From: Calditrichia bacterium
GTDB lineage: Bacteria; Calditrichota; Calditrichia; RBG-13-44-9; J075
Length of the DNA stretch: 64,000 nt
Direction of reading: 5' to 3'
Assembly: GCA_028284905.1 (NCBI GenBank)
Contig: JANQQU010000022.1
Span: 307,295 to 371,294 of the forward strand
The notes below the pieces were generated by a model. That model saw only the letters and a list, made by a program, of their open reading frames with translations. It was not told the DNA's origin and made no database searches. This document shows positions 26,452-36,348 of this stretch, in pieces. The first letter of the stretch is position 1; each line of letters opens with the position of its first letter. The position numbers and the translations under genes are program-made.

Positions 26452-27474
26452 ATGAATATCTATTACAGTGACGCAGTACAACGAGATGCATTAACCGGTA
26501 AAAAGATAGCGGTACTTGGTTATGGTAGCCAGGGGCATGCCCACGCACTTAATCTGAAAGATAGCGGTTACAATGTTGTCGTTGGTTTGTATGACGGCAG
26601 TAAATCCTGGAAAAAAGCGCAAATGGACGGCCTGGAAGTGCTGCCGGTGGAAGAAGCGGCAAAGCAGGCTGACGTTATCGTTTTCCTCACCCCGGATCAA
26701 ACTCAGAAATCCCTCTATGAAAAATTTGTAAAACCGCACCTCAAGCTTGGTAAAACCCTGGTGTTTGCCCATGGTTTTAATATCCATTATGGCCAAATCG
26801 ATCCTCCGAAGGAAGTTGACGTTTGGATGGTTGCGCCGAAAGGCCCGGGGCATCTCGTTCGCCGGGTATTCCAGGCGGGTGGTGGCGTTCCTTGTTTATT
26901 TGCCGTTTATCAGAATGCTTCCGGTAATGCCAAGGAAGCTGCCCTGGCCTATGCGGATGGCATCGGCGGCACCCGTGCCGGCGTATTGGAAACCACTTTT
27001 ACGGAAGAGACCGAAACCGATCTCTTTGGTGAGCAGGCTGTGCTCTGCGGTGGTGTTTCCGAGTTAGTGAAAGCCGGATTTGAAACGCTTGTAGAAGCAG
27101 GATATCAGCCGGAAATCGCTTTCTTTGAGTGCCTCCACGAACTGAAGCTGATTGTTGATCTCTTCTACGAAGGCGGCATTGAGCGCATGTATTACTCTGT
27201 ATCGGAAACTGCCGAATATGGCGGCTTAACCCGCGGAGAGAAAATTGTTACCGATGAAACCCGTGCCGCGATGAAGCAGATGCTGAAGGATATTCAGGAT
27301 GGCCGTTTCGCCCATGAGTGGATTCTGGAAAATCAGGCCGATCAGCCGGTGTTAAAGGCGAAGCGCAAGCAGCTTTCTGAACATGAGCTGGAAAAAGTCG
27401 GACAAAAACTTCGGGGAATGATGAGCTGGATCAAGGAAAAGGGAGGCACGAATGAAGCTCGTAAAGCTGTTTGA
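26452..27474 (+). CDS. ilvC: Ketol-acid reductoisomerase (class I)
   Basis: A 340-residue enzyme reducing and rearranging acetolactate or acetohydroxybutyrate with Mg2+. '[19 protein letters not shown]' is the nucleotide motif; '[12 protein letters not shown]' and '[12 protein letters not shown]' hold the Mg ligands. The cofactor loop reads GLYDGSKSW (residues 45-53), with Tyr47-Asp48 where NADPH enzymes usually have Arg; this may mean NADH use. The ATG at 26452 follows GGAGAAAGA; the TTG 12 nt upstream is not needed. Its 3' end overlaps cimA by 23 nt. Confidence 0.96.
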   Translation: MNIYYSDAVQRDALTGKKIAVLGYGSQGHAHALNLKDSGYNVVVGLYDGSKSWKKAQMDGLEVLPVEEAAKQADVIVFLTPDQTQKSLYEKFVKPHLKLGKTLVFAHGFNIHYGQIDPPKEVDVWMVAPKGPGHLVRRVFQAGGGVPCLFAVYQNASGNAKEAALAYADGIGGTRAGVLETTFTEETETDLFGEQAVLCGGVSELVKAGFETLVEAGYQPEIAFFECLHELKLIVDLFYEGGIERMYYSVSETAEYGGLTRGEKIVTDETRAAMKQMLKDIQDGRFAHEWILENQADQPVLKAKRKQLSEHELEKVGQKLRGMMSWIKEKGGTNEARKAV

Positions 27475-29056
27475 CACAACTCTGCGAGACGGGTCCCAGG
27501 GAGAAAAAATCTCCTTTTCTGTCGAAGATAAATTGAATATCGCTCGCCGCTTGGACGAATTTGGTGTGCACTACATCGAAGGCGGCTGGCCGGGGTCTAA
27601 TCCTAAAGACGCGCTCTTTTTCGAAAGAGCGCGTAAGGAACGTTGGCAGCACACCTGCCTGGTTGCTTTTGGCAGCACCCGGCGCGCCGATAAAACCCCG
27701 CAAACCGACAACAACCTGCAAATGTTGTTGGCTGCGGAAACGCCGGCAATCTCCCTCTTTGGGAAGACCTGGAAACTCCACGCCACCAAAGCATTAGGCG
27801 TTTCCCCGGAAGAAAATCGCGAATTAATTTATGACTCCGTGCAGTATTTAAAAGCTCAGGGCCGGGAAATTATCTACGATGCCGAACATTTTTTTGATGG
27901 ATATAAAGATGATCCGGAATACGCCTTTTTTACCCTGCGTGCAGCGATGGAAGGCGGTGCCGATGTGCTGGTGCTCTGCGATACCAACGGTGGCAGTCTG
28001 CCCGGCGAAGTCGCGGAAATTACCGCCCGGGTGGTGAGCGAATTCGGTTGTCCGGTTGGCATCCATGCCCACAATGATGGTGAGCTTGCCGTCGCCAACA
28101 GCCTTGCCGCAGTGCAGGCGGGTGCCCGCCATGTGCAGGGAACCATCAACGGATTTGGTGAACGATGCGGCAATGCCAACCTGGTGCCGGTAATTGCCAA
28201 TCTACGCTTAAAAATGGGCTATAGCTGCGTTTCCGATCAGTCCCTGGCAAATCTGAAAGATCTCTCCGGATATGTCTACGAAACCGCCAATGTGGGAACA
28301 CGGGACGAAGCTGCATTTGTTGGTAACAGCGCTTTTGCACATAAAGGTGGTATTCATGTCAGCGCGGTAATGAAAGATCCGCGATTATACGAACATGTAA
28401 CTCCGGAATCGGTGGGCAATTCGCGCCGGGTGCTGGTAAGTGATCTCTCCGGGCGGAGCAACGTGATCTACAAAATGGAAGAGCTCGGGATGAACAAAGG
28501 CGACTTTGATAATGCCCGGGAAGTGGTTCAGGAGATCAAGGAACTGGAACATAATGGCTACTACTTTGAGGCTGCGGAAGCCAGTTTCGAGCTGTTGGTA
28601 GAGCGGAAACGCGGCAATGTGCCGGACTTCTTTTCCCTCTCCGGTTTTCGCGCCAACGCCGAGAAAAATGCAGACGGCACCTCTCATTGTGAAGCTAGTA
28701 TACGGGTTTGCGTCGATAACCACATTGAGCATACCGCTGCGGAAGGAGATGGTCCGGTGAATGCCCTGGACAATGCACTACGCAAAGCCTTGCTGCGCTT
28801 TTACCCGGAAATTACCCTGATGCGCCTGATCGATTACAAGGTGCGGGTATTGAACGACGGCAATGGCACTGGTGCTCAGGTGCGGGTGTTGATTGAGTCT
28901 CAGGCCGGGGAAAAACGCTGGACAACAATGGGCGTATCCGCCAATATCATGGAGGCTAGTTGGAATGCCCTGGCGGATTCGTTTTCCTATTTTCTGTATA
29001 AAAAACAGCAATTCCAGGCAACCGAGAAAATTGAGGAAAAGGAACATGTCGCGTAA
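27452..29056 (+). CDS. cimA: (R)-citramalate synthase
   Basis: A 534-residue member of the isopropylmalate/citramalate synthase family. '[18 protein letters not shown]' and '[13 protein letters not shown]' near the N-terminus are the marks of the long CimA class, with '[15 protein letters not shown]' for the metal site and a C-terminal allosteric domain. It condenses pyruvate with acetyl-CoA, giving 2-oxobutyrate for isoleucine after LeuCD and LeuB action. No threonine deaminase gene is in the window, consistent with the pyruvate route, though it might be elsewhere. GGGAGG precedes the ATG. The gene overlaps both neighbours. Confidence 0.92.
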   Translation: MKLVKLFDTTLRDGSQGEKISFSVEDKLNIARRLDEFGVHYIEGGWPGSNPKDALFFERARKERWQHTCLVAFGSTRRADKTPQTDNNLQMLLAAETPAISLFGKTWKLHATKALGVSPEENRELIYDSVQYLKAQGREIIYDAEHFFDGYKDDPEYAFFTLRAAMEGGADVLVLCDTNGGSLPGEVAEITARVVSEFGCPVGIHAHNDGELAVANSLAAVQAGARHVQGTINGFGERCGNANLVPVIANLRLKMGYSCVSDQSLANLKDLSGYVYETANVGTRDEAAFVGNSAFAHKGGIHVSAVMKDPRLYEHVTPESVGNSRRVLVSDLSGRSNVIYKMEELGMNKGDFDNAREVVQEIKELEHNGYYFEAAEASFELLVERKRGNVPDFFSLSGFRANAEKNADGTSHCEASIRVCVDNHIEHTAAEGDGPVNALDNALRKALLRFYPEITLMRLIDYKVRVLNDGNGTGAQVRVLIESQAGEKRWTTMGVSANIMEASWNALADSFSYFLYKKQQFQATEKIEEKEHVA

Positions 29057-30218
29057 AATTCATATTTTCGACACAACGCTGCGGGACGGGGAGCAATCGC
29101 CGGGCTGCAGTATGAATTTGGAAGAAAAATTGCAGATGGCGCGCCAGTTGGAAAAGCTGGGCGCGGATATTATCGAGGCTGGATTCCCCATCGCATCCGA
29201 AGGGGAGTTTGAGGCCGTAAAGGCGGTTGCCGATGTGCTGGAAAAAAGCACGGTCGCTGCCCTTTGCCGCACAAAAGTACTCGATATTGATCGCGCCTGG
29301 GAAGCAATTGCTGCTGCAAAAAATCCCCGCATTCACACCTTTCTGGCTACCAGCGAAATCCACATGAAATACAAGTTGAATATGTCGCGTCAGGAAGTGC
29401 TGGATAATATCCGGGCGGCAGTATCACATGCCTGTCAGTATACGGATGATGTGGAATTCTCCGCAGAAGATGCCAGTCGCTCTGATCTGGCTTTTCTGGT
29501 AGATGCAGCAGCTGTAGCGGTAGAAGCGGGCGCCAGCACCGTTAATCTGCCGGATACCGTTGGTTATGCAACGCCGGGAGATCACGGACGCATGTTTGCG
29601 GAAGTGCATCGACAGGTCACCGCCGGGAAAAATGTGCGACTGAGTGCGCATTGTCATAACGACTTAGGGTTGGCAGTCGCAAATTCACTCGCCGCGGTCG
29701 AGAATGGTGCGGACCAGGTAGAATGCACCATCAATGGCATCGGGGAACGCGCCGGAAATGCCTCGTTGGAAGAGATTGCTATGGCATTATACGTCCGCCG
29801 GGAAGCGTATCAGGCAAGCACCAGCGTTCTGTCGAAAGAAATCTTTCCGACCAGTCAGATGCTCAGTGCAATTACCGGTGTGAATGTACAGCCGCACAAG
29901 GCCATTGTTGGCGACAATGCTTTTGCCCACGAAGCCGGCATTCACCAGGATGGCGTGTTAAAAAATGCTCTTACTTATGAAATTATGACCCCGGCGTCTG
30001 TCGGTGTTAAAGGCAATAATATCGTCTTGGGGAAACACAGTGGCCGCCATGCCTTGAAACAGCGCTACAAGGAATTAGGGCACGATCTGGATAAAGATCG
30101 CCTGGAAACACTGTATCGCCAGTTCCTGGCTGTCGCAGATGAGAAAAAAAGAGTCGAAGATGAGGATTTACAACGCCTTATTGCAAACGTAGAAACCAAG
30201 AAAAAATCGGTCGCATAA
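29046..30218 (+). CDS. leuA: 2-isopropylmalate synthase (short form)
   Basis: A 390-residue enzyme condensing acetyl-CoA with 2-oxoisovalerate. '[18 protein letters not shown]' holds the catalytic Arg-Asp pair, '[18 protein letters not shown]' the metal-binding His pair, and '[14 protein letters not shown]' the substrate loop. At 390 residues it lacks the full C-terminal LeuA regulatory dimer domain (E. coli LeuA is about 520), so leucine feedback may be reduced or absent. The ATG overlaps the cimA stop by 11 nt and has AAAAGGAAC upstream. Confidence 0.93.
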   Translation: MSRKIHIFDTTLRDGEQSPGCSMNLEEKLQMARQLEKLGADIIEAGFPIASEGEFEAVKAVADVLEKSTVAALCRTKVLDIDRAWEAIAAAKNPRIHTFLATSEIHMKYKLNMSRQEVLDNIRAAVSHACQYTDDVEFSAEDASRSDLAFLVDAAAVAVEAGASTVNLPDTVGYATPGDHGRMFAEVHRQVTAGKNVRLSAHCHNDLGLAVANSLAAVENGADQVECTINGIGERAGNASLEEIAMALYVRREAYQASTSVLSKEIFPTSQMLSAITGVNVQPHKAIVGDNAFAHEAGIHQDGVLKNALTYEIMTPASVGVKGNNIVLGKHSGRHALKQRYKELGHDLDKDRLETLYRQFLAVADEKKRVEDEDLQRLIANVETKKKSVA

Positions 30219-30241
30219 GCGGTCTTAGAAGGAAAATTGAT

Positions 30242-31540
30242 ATGGGAATGACATTAACTGAGAAAATACTGGCCGCCCATGCCGGCGTTAAAAAAGTTGA
30301 ACCGGGGGAGAATGTTTGGGTCGACGTCGATGTCTTGATGACTCACGATGTCTGTGGTCCGCCAACCTTTGGTATCTTCAAAAAAGAGTTCGGAGAAAAT
30401 GCGAAAGTGTGGGACCCGGAAAAAGTGGTAATTATTCCGGATCATTACATCTTCACCAAGGATGTTCACGCCAACCGTAACATTGATATTTTACGGGATT
30501 TCGTGAGAGAACAGAACCTGCCTCACTATTACGATGTTGGCACCGAGCGCTATAAAGGCGTATGCCACATTGCCCTCCCGGAAGAAGGCTGGACCCGTCC
30601 CGGCGAAGTGCTTTTCGGCACCGATAGCCACACCTGCACTGCTGGTGCCTTCGGACAATTTGCTACCGGCGTCGGCAATACCGACGCAGCATACATCCTT
30701 GGTACCGGCCAGCTTTGGGTAAAAGTTCCGGAGACCATGCGTTTCGAAATTGAAGGAAAAATTCCGGACTGCGTTATGGCAAAAGATATCATCCTGAATA
30801 TCATTGGCGATATTGGCGTAGATGGCGCCGCTTATCGCACCATGGAATTTGCCGGCAGTGGTATTGAGGCGATGACGATGGAAGATCGAATGACCCTCTG
30901 CAATATGGTTATCGAAGCAGGTGGTAAAAATGGTGTTATCGCTGCAGATGCAACGACTGAGGCCTACGTGCAGGCCCGCACCGATAAACCCTATCGTATT
31001 TACCAGAGTGACGCTGACGCAAAGTTTCACAGTGTCCGTCGATACAAAGCTGAAGAGCTGCAACCGATGTTGGCCATGCCACACTCACCGGACAATAAAG
31101 CTGGTGTATCGGAAGCATTAAACGTTAAACTGGATCGTGCCTATATCGGCTCTTGCACCGGCGGTAAATACTCCGACTTCTGGGCAGCAGCACAAATCCT
31201 CAAAGATCACCCGGTGAAAGTGGATACTTTTGTGGTGCCGGCGACGACGGAAATCGCCCGTCAACTTCAGGAAAATTCTATTAACGGCAAATCATTGCTG
31301 GAAATCTTCAAAGATGCTGGTGCACGTATTGGCGAACCTTCCTGTGCAGCCTGTCTCGGTGGTCCGTCTGATACATTCGGTCGCCTGAATGGTGCGGAAG
31401 TTTGCATCTCGACAACGAATCGTAATTTCCCGGGACGCATGGGTTCTAAGTCTTCCCAGGTTTATCTCGCCTCGCCCTACACCGTAGCGGCCTCGGCGAT
31501 TACCGGAAAAATTACCGATCCCCGGGATTACCTGGCTTAA
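30242..31540 (+). CDS. leuC: 3-isopropylmalate dehydratase, large subunit
   Basis: A 432-residue aconitase-family subunit of the homoaconitase-like bacterial type. The 4Fe-4S ligands are in 'IGSCTGGKYSDF' and 'PSCAACLGGPSDTFG'; 'FGTDSHTCTAGAFGQFATGVG' spans the substrate site (read as two adjoining motifs). It works with LeuD on isopropylmalate and, for the isoleucine route, citramalate. 23 bp separate it from leuA, with GAAGGAAAA upstream of the ATG. Confidence 0.95.
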   Translation: MGMTLTEKILAAHAGVKKVEPGENVWVDVDVLMTHDVCGPPTFGIFKKEFGENAKVWDPEKVVIIPDHYIFTKDVHANRNIDILRDFVREQNLPHYYDVGTERYKGVCHIALPEEGWTRPGEVLFGTDSHTCTAGAFGQFATGVGNTDAAYILGTGQLWVKVPETMRFEIEGKIPDCVMAKDIILNIIGDIGVDGAAYRTMEFAGSGIEAMTMEDRMTLCNMVIEAGGKNGVIAADATTEAYVQARTDKPYRIYQSDADAKFHSVRRYKAEELQPMLAMPHSPDNKAGVSEALNVKLDRAYIGSCTGGKYSDFWAAAQILKDHPVKVDTFVVPATTEIARQLQENSINGKSLLEIFKDAGARIGEPSCAACLGGPSDTFGRLNGAEVCISTTNRNFPGRMGSKSSQVYLASPYTVAASAITGKITDPRDYLA

Positions 31541-31602
31541 GATGTACATTGCTCGAATGGATGCTATTTTAATAAGCAGCTTAGTTCCAAATTAAATCTA
31601 TG

Positions 31603-31696
31603 CTGTCATTGCGAGTGGGCATCCTTTCGCCCAACGAAGCAATCCCACGATTGCTGGACAGAGATTGCTTCGTCGTTGCACTCCTCGCAATGACAG
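31603..31696. repeat. Imperfect inverted repeat (TGTCATTGCGAG type)
   Basis: CTGTCATTGCGAG at one end pairs with CTCGCAATGACAG at the other; inner CGAAGCAATC pairs with GATTGCTTCG. The 94-bp element lies between leuC and leuD inside the operon. TGTCATTGCGAG palindromes of this kind recur as dispersed intergenic repeats in many environmental bacterial genomes. Confidence 0.85.
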
Positions 31697-31771
31697 TCGT
31701 TGGTAGAAAGAAGTAACAGAATGTAACGAGTGAATTATTTTTTTTATAAAAACTCAAACAGGATAACAAAA

Positions 31772-32347
31772 ATGGAAAAAGTATTTCGCGGTAAAGCGTT
31801 TGTGTTGGGGGAAGATATTGATACCGATCAGATTATCCCGGCGCAGTACCTGGTGTATAGTTTGGAAAAGCACGGCGAACGGGAAAAGTATGGTGAATAT
31901 GCCCTCTCCGGCGTGCCGATTGCCGATTCCGGTCTGCCACAGGGAAATATCCCGCTGGTAGCGGAAGGAGCAAGTGAAAGTGAATTCAGCATTGTCGTTG
32001 CCGGTAAAAATTTCGGCTGCGGTTCTTCGCGGGAACATGCCCCGGCTGCCATGCAAATTGCCGGGATAAAGGCGGTTATCGCACCGACCTATGCCCGGAT
32101 TTTTTATCGGAATGCCGTTGATGGCGGATTCCTTATTCCGGTAGAAAGCATTGTCTCGCTGGTAGAAAATATTAAAACCGGCGATGAGCTCGAGCTGAAT
32201 TTATTGGAAGGCCATGTCCGGCATCTGGAAAGCAATGAAACTTTTCCGATTAAGCCGCTTGGCCAGGTGGAAGAAATTGTGGAAGCAGGAGGCATTTTTG
32301 CCTATGCACGAAAAATGGGAAAAATAGGAGCAAGCGCCAATGTCTGA
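31772..32347 (+). CDS. leuD: 3-isopropylmalate dehydratase, small subunit
   Basis: A 191-residue swivel-domain subunit. 'GEDIDTDQIIPAQYL' and 'GKNFGCGSSREHAPAAM' are the LeuD signatures, and 'YARIFYRNAVDGGFLIPVE' follows. The start at 31772 is chosen because the protein family begins with this segment and ACAGGAT precedes it; an earlier in-frame ATG at 31730 would lie just after the repeat. Its last 8 nt overlap the next gene. Confidence 0.93.
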   Translation: MEKVFRGKAFVLGEDIDTDQIIPAQYLVYSLEKHGEREKYGEYALSGVPIADSGLPQGNIPLVAEGASESEFSIVVAGKNFGCGSSREHAPAAMQIAGIKAVIAPTYARIFYRNAVDGGFLIPVESIVSLVENIKTGDELELNLLEGHVRHLESNETFPIKPLGQVEEIVEAGGIFAYARKMGKIGASANV

Positions 32348-33431
32348 TGTTGTGAAAATTGTTGCCCTGCCGGGTGATGGTCCCGGACCGGAATTAATTG
32401 AACAAGGTATTGAGTTACTGAATGCAATGCGGGAACCGCTGGGCATTCAATTCTCAGTCGAGACACTTCCCTTTGATAGCGCTTTATTTCGCTATACCGG
32501 GGAGCTATTACCAGCATCGACATTGGAAAAATGTCGACATGCCGACGCTGTATTGCTCGGACCGGCAGGAGATCCCGGCGCTTCCGGGAAGCAGGAAAGC
32601 ATCTCTGCCCGGGTACTGAAAGAGATGCGTAATGGATTGGATGTTTATTGCAATATTCGCAATATCCGTCGATACAACGTCCTGCCCGCCAATGCACCGG
32701 TCTTTTCTACCGGCGGGAATAATATCGATTTCGTTCTCGTCCAGGAATTAAAAAACGGCTTTTACTTTCAGGAATCCATGAAAGCGAAAAATGGTGATCC
32801 CTGGCGGGAAAAATCCCCGGAAAAGTCCCATGTTCAACGGGTGACCCGAAAGGCCTTTAAGCTGGCACGTCTCCGTAAACAAAAAATTACCATGGTCGAC
32901 GATACTAAGGTAAATTCCGAATCTCAACTTTGGAAAGATGCTTTCCTGGAAACCGCCCGGGATTTTCCTGCGGTTAAGCTGGAAACCTTGCCGATCGACC
33001 AATGTTTGCAGGAATTGTCGAAAAATCCTTTCCGCTTTGATGTGCTGCTCTCTGCAAATGTTTTCAGTGATGATATGAATCGTATGGCCGACGAGTTAAC
33101 GGACGCCAGTGGCATGCTCGCATCTGCCTGTCTTGGCGATACGGTGTCTATTTATCAGCCGGTGCATATCCTTGATGGCCGCCCGGCGAAGACCAACAGT
33201 GTTAGTCCGGTCGCAGTGCTCAATTCAGTCGCCCTGATGTTATGTTACACATTCCAGCGGCCGTTGATTGCCCAAAATGTTGAGGATGCGATCAGCACAG
33301 TATTAACCCGCGGTTTCCATACCTCGGACAGCAGCGTGAAAGATGGGCAACTGGTGAACACGAAAGAGATGGGACAATATATTCGGGAGGAAATGTTACA
33401 CCACCTTTCTGGTCCGTTTATGACAGCTTGA
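32340..33431 (+). CDS. LeuB-like protein with degenerate active site (probable pseudoenzyme)
   Basis: A 363-residue paralogue of isopropylmalate dehydrogenase, collinear with the LeuB encoded just downstream. It keeps the fold landmarks ('VYCNIRNIRRYN', 'FDVLLSANVFSDD', 'LGDTVSIYQPVH') and substrate Args near 97 and 107, but lacks key residues: Gln135 replaces the third substrate Arg, Asp188 replaces the catalytic Lys of the DKAN motif (here DDTK), Arg248 replaces the second metal Asp, and the [12 protein letters not shown] motif is replaced by 'HILDGRPAK' at 276-284. The frame is intact, so it is not a decayed gene. A regulatory subunit or an enzyme of altered chemistry is likely; this is inference. 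It overlaps leuD by 8 nt. Confidence 0.85.
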   Translation: MSDVVKIVALPGDGPGPELIEQGIELLNAMREPLGIQFSVETLPFDSALFRYTGELLPASTLEKCRHADAVLLGPAGDPGASGKQESISARVLKEMRNGLDVYCNIRNIRRYNVLPANAPVFSTGGNNIDFVLVQELKNGFYFQESMKAKNGDPWREKSPEKSHVQRVTRKAFKLARLRKQKITMVDDTKVNSESQLWKDAFLETARDFPAVKLETLPIDQCLQELSKNPFRFDVLLSANVFSDDMNRMADELTDASGMLASACLGDTVSIYQPVHILDGRPAKTNSVSPVAVLNSVALMLCYTFQRPLIAQNVEDAISTVLTRGFHTSDSSVKDGQLVNTKEMGQYIREEMLHHLSGPFMTA

Positions 33432-33432
33432 G

Positions 33433-33558
33433 TGGGAATTCGGAATGTGGAATTCGGAATGCGGAATTTAGAATTCGGAATTAGATGTTGATTGCTGGAG
33501 TGTAAAATTCGGAGTCTTTTATTCCGCATTCGACATTCCCACTTCCGCATTCCCAAGT
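33433..33558. repeat. Short-period inverted repeat (GGAATTCGGAATG units)
   Basis: Variants of GGAATTCGGAATGCGGAAT are repeated several times and then met by complementary ATTCCGCATTC-type units, forming a long imperfect hairpin between the LeuB-like gene and leuB. No coding sequence is present in it. Confidence 0.8.
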
Positions 33559-33604
33559 TCCCCTAAATTTTCATTAACAAATGTTCTCGTACAGGAGAAA
33601 AACA

Positions 33605-34708
33605 ATGGAAGTAAAAAAGATAATAACCTTGCCGGGAGACGGCATTGGCCCGGAGGTCGTGGCGCAGGGCGTGGCTCTCTTAAAAGCCTTTGGCGGGCCA
33701 CTGGAGATGCGTTTCGAATTTGAAGAACATCCCGCTGGTGGTGCCTGTTTAAAGCAATACAATGAGCCGATCCGGGAAGAAACCCTCGAGGCTTGTCGCC
33801 AGGCGGATGCTGTATTGCTTGGTGCCGTTGGTGCCCCGGAATTCGATAATAATCCCGCCCATCTTCGCCCGGAGAAAGGCTTGTTGAAATTGCGTGCCGC
33901 CCTCGGCGTGTATTGTAATTTACGTCCGGCTCGTTTGTATAATACGCTGGCGGATGCATCCCCTTTGAAGAAAGAGATCGTTTCCGGAATCGACCTGATG
34001 GTTGTGCGGGAATTGACCGGTGGTATTTATTTTGGAGAGCCGGCCGGTTTTCTGGAAAAGAATGGGTTGCGCACTTCATTGAATACCATGGTTTATGACG
34101 AAAATGAAATTCGCCGGATTGCCCGGAAAGCGTTTGAGTTAGCGGCAAAACGACGCGGGCATCTAACTTCCGTAGACAAGGCGAATGTGCTAACCGTTTC
34201 CCAGCTCTGGCGAAAAGTGGTCGATGAAGTTGCCGAAGAATATCCAAATGTAACGCTGTCCCACATGCTCGTGGATAATTGTGCAATGCAACTGGTGCGC
34301 AATCCCCGCCAGTTTGATGTCATTCTCACCGGTAATCTCTTTGGCGATATTCTCAGCGATGAAGCCAGTGTGCTTACCGGTTCAATCGGAATGTTGCCTT
34401 CTGCCAGTTTGGGCGATGGCACGCCGCTTTACGAGCCGGTGCATGGCTCTGCACCCGATATCGCCGGGCAAAACAAGGCAAATCCGGTTGCGATGCTTGC
34501 TTCCCTGGCGATGATGTTCCAATACAGCTTTGACCGCCCGGAGGCTGCTGCTGCCATCGAAGCTGCCATCGAAGAGATGCTCGAAGCTGGTTTTCATACC
34601 GCGGATTTAAATCTTCCCGATGGGCATTGCCTGGGCACTAAAGAAATGGGTGAAAAAATTACCGGAACAGCGGTAAAGCGATTGCAAGAGAGTTTTGCAA
34701 CGGTATAA
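33605..34708 (+). CDS. leuB: 3-isopropylmalate dehydrogenase
   Basis: A 367-residue NAD-dependent decarboxylating dehydrogenase with a complete active site: Arg97, Arg107 and Arg135 for substrate, Lys192 in 'VDKANVL', metal ligands Asp224, Asp248 and Asp252, and the NAD motif HGSAPDIAG at 280-288. It should act on isopropylmalate and, in the CimA route, on methylmalate. The start at 33605 has ACAGGAG upstream. It closes the ilv-leu operon. Confidence 0.95.
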   Translation: MEVKKIITLPGDGIGPEVVAQGVALLKAFGGPLEMRFEFEEHPAGGACLKQYNEPIREETLEACRQADAVLLGAVGAPEFDNNPAHLRPEKGLLKLRAALGVYCNLRPARLYNTLADASPLKKEIVSGIDLMVVRELTGGIYFGEPAGFLEKNGLRTSLNTMVYDENEIRRIARKAFELAAKRRGHLTSVDKANVLTVSQLWRKVVDEVAEEYPNVTLSHMLVDNCAMQLVRNPRQFDVILTGNLFGDILSDEASVLTGSIGMLPSASLGDGTPLYEPVHGSAPDIAGQNKANPVAMLASLAMMFQYSFDRPEAAAAIEAAIEEMLEAGFHTADLNLPDGHCLGTKEMGEKITGTAVKRLQESFATV

Positions 34709-34728
34709 AGCTAAATCTATAATCCGGG

Positions 34729-34805
34729 AATAAAACTTCAGGCACTTTGCAGCGGATTGAAATACGCTGTATCTCATTCGTATGCAGAGTGCCGCGAGTT
34801 TTATT
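34729..34805 (+). terminator. Probable terminator of the ilv-leu operon
   Basis: AATAAAACTT...GGCACTTTGCA pairs with TGCAGAGTGCC...AGTTTTATT, an imperfect long stem ending in TTTTATTT. It lies about 20 bp after leuB. Confidence 0.6.
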
Positions 34806-34995
34806 TCGAATAAAATTGTGACATGCCAAGATAGTTCTTGACATTGCCATTCTCAGAAAGCATTTTTATGCACCTTAAACTAAAACGAGGTGCAAATGAA
34901 CAAACGTGCTGCATAGTTTTAGAATTGACGAAAACGATTGCAGTTTTAAAGAAATCAGACATCAATAACGCTTTTACCAGTTAATAAGCGTTTTG

Positions 34996-35099
34996 ACTTA
35001 TCAAGAAAGGCTGAGGGGCTGGCCCTGTGAAGCCTTAGCAACCTGTCAATAGGACAAGGTGCTAATTCCTGCAAAGAGACAACTCTTTGAGAGATAAGT
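34996..35099 (+). promoter_or_regulatory. SAM-I (S-box) riboswitch
   Basis: The region has the canonical SAM-I aptamer order. P1 is formed by ACTTATC and GATAAGT, followed by the conserved AAGAAAGGCTGAGGGGCTGG, CCCTGTGAAGCC, TAGCAACC, and then AAGGTGCTAATTCCTGC and a P4 stem of AGAG/CTCT type. It precedes metX and is followed by an intrinsic terminator, so S-adenosylmethionine should switch off the operon by premature termination. No clear promoter was identified upstream. Confidence 0.96.
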
Positions 35100-35121
35100 G
35101 TATCAAGCATTTTTGATAACC

Positions 35122-35155
35122 TGCCCTTCTCTCACAGAGAAGGGCATTTTTTTTA
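35122..35155 (+). terminator. Expression-platform terminator of the SAM-I riboswitch
   Basis: TGCCCTTCTCT pairs with AGAGAAGGGCA around a short loop, followed by nine Ts. It lies 22 nt after the aptamer and about 40 nt before the metX start, as in transcription-terminating S-box leaders. Confidence 0.95.
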
Positions 35156-35193
35156 TAGGGCAGTTCGCTGAAAATCATAAAGAAAGGGTCAAA

Positions 35194-36348
35194 ATGAGTG
35201 AATCATACCAACAGGCGACAATAACGCTAAAAGACTTTCGTTTTGAATCCGGCGAAGTTTTGCCGGTCGTTGATTTGTTCTATGAGGCCTGGGGAGAATT
35301 GAATGCGCAAAAGGATAATGTCATTCTGGTAACTCATGCATTAACCGGAAACACTCACATTTACAATAACGGCGAAGCCGGCGACAATGGCTGGTGGGAG
35401 TTCCTGGTTGGCCCGGGAAAACCTTTTGATACCCGGCGGCACTTTGTTATCTGTATTAATGTGCCCGGCAGCTGTTCTGGCAGCAGTGGCCCTGCCACTA
35501 TCGATCCGCAAACCGCTAAACCATATGGCATGAGATTCCCTTTGGTAACAATCCGTGATATGGTCAATACCCAAAAAGCCGTGCTGGATACGCTGGGTGT
35601 TCGGAAAATCCAGGCAATTTGTGGTGCATCGATGGGCGGTATGCAGGCGATGGATTGGGCGGTTGCTTATCCGGAGATGGTTGGTTCAATCATCCCGATT
35701 GCTGCTCCGGGAAGAGTCTATCCGCAATCGATTGCATTTCGCAAAGCCCAGCGGAAAGCGATCATGCTCGATCCGAACTGGCAGAATGGTGATTATTACG
35801 AAGGTAATTATCCGGTTGACGGTGTGGAGACAGCCCGGATGATCGGATTTATATCCTATCGCAGCGAGCAGGAGTGGCGCGAGCGCTTCGGGCGGAACAC
35901 GGCGGATGATGACATGCTCCGGATTGAAAGCCGTTTCGAAATCGAATCCTACCTGGAATACCACGGCAAAAAGCTAACCGAACGGTTTGATGCCAACAGC
36001 TATATCTATCTTTCCAAATCGATGGATTTACACGATCTCGGGCAGGGACAATCCTCTTATGAAGCCGGCGTTCAGCGCATTCAATGTCCTGTTTTAATGA
36101 TTGGTTTCGATTCCGATTTACTCTTTCCCTGTTATCAGCAGAAAGAAGTCGTCGATATCCTTCAGAATGTGAATCCCCATGTTTATTACAGTGAGATTCA
36201 GACAATATATGGGCACGACGCGTTTCTGATCGAAGAAACTGCAATCGCTTCAGCCATTAACACATTTTTTCAAGATATATCATTCACCCAAAATTCAGAG
36301 GAGTATTCGCATGTCAGTTATCGAGGCCCTGCAAACCTCGCAGGATGA
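35194..36348 (+). CDS. metX: Homoserine O-acetyltransferase (alpha/beta hydrolase type)
   Basis: A 384-residue MetX-family enzyme that activates homoserine for methionine synthesis. The nucleophile is Ser146 in 'CGASMGGMQ'; 'NVILVTHALTGNTH' and 'NVPGSCSGSSGP' are typical, and 'DSDLLFP' and 'GHDAFLIE' supply the Asp and His of the triad. Acetyl versus succinyl donor cannot be fixed by eye. The start at 35194 is supported by AAAGGG and by the riboswitch terminator, which rules out the in-frame ATG-like start at 35098. First gene of the S-box operon; overlaps the next gene by 38 nt. Confidence 0.95.
   Translation: MSESYQQATITLKDFRFESGEVLPVVDLFYEAWGELNAQKDNVILVTHALTGNTHIYNNGEAGDNGWWEFLVGPGKPFDTRRHFVICINVPGSCSGSSGPATIDPQTAKPYGMRFPLVTIRDMVNTQKAVLDTLGVRKIQAICGASMGGMQAMDWAVAYPEMVGSIIPIAAPGRVYPQSIAFRKAQRKAIMLDPNWQNGDYYEGNYPVDGVETARMIGFISYRSEQEWRERFGRNTADDDMLRIESRFEIESYLEYHGKKLTERFDANSYIYLSKSMDLHDLGQGQSSYEAGVQRIQCPVLMIGFDSDLLFPCYQQKEVVDILQNVNPHVYYSEIQTIYGHDAFLIEETAIASAINTFFQDISFTQNSEEYSHVSYRGPANLAG

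Noticed and set aside
34868..34984. A 38-codon ORF upstream of the SAM riboswitch containing a Cys pair
   Set aside because: No ribosome site and no residue bias matching methionine. It ends before the aptamer and is better explained by chance.
35098..35193. Longer metX starting at 35098
   Set aside because: That start lies at the end of the riboswitch P1 stem and the extension would run through the terminator hairpin. The ATG at 35194 with AAAGGG begins the conserved protein.
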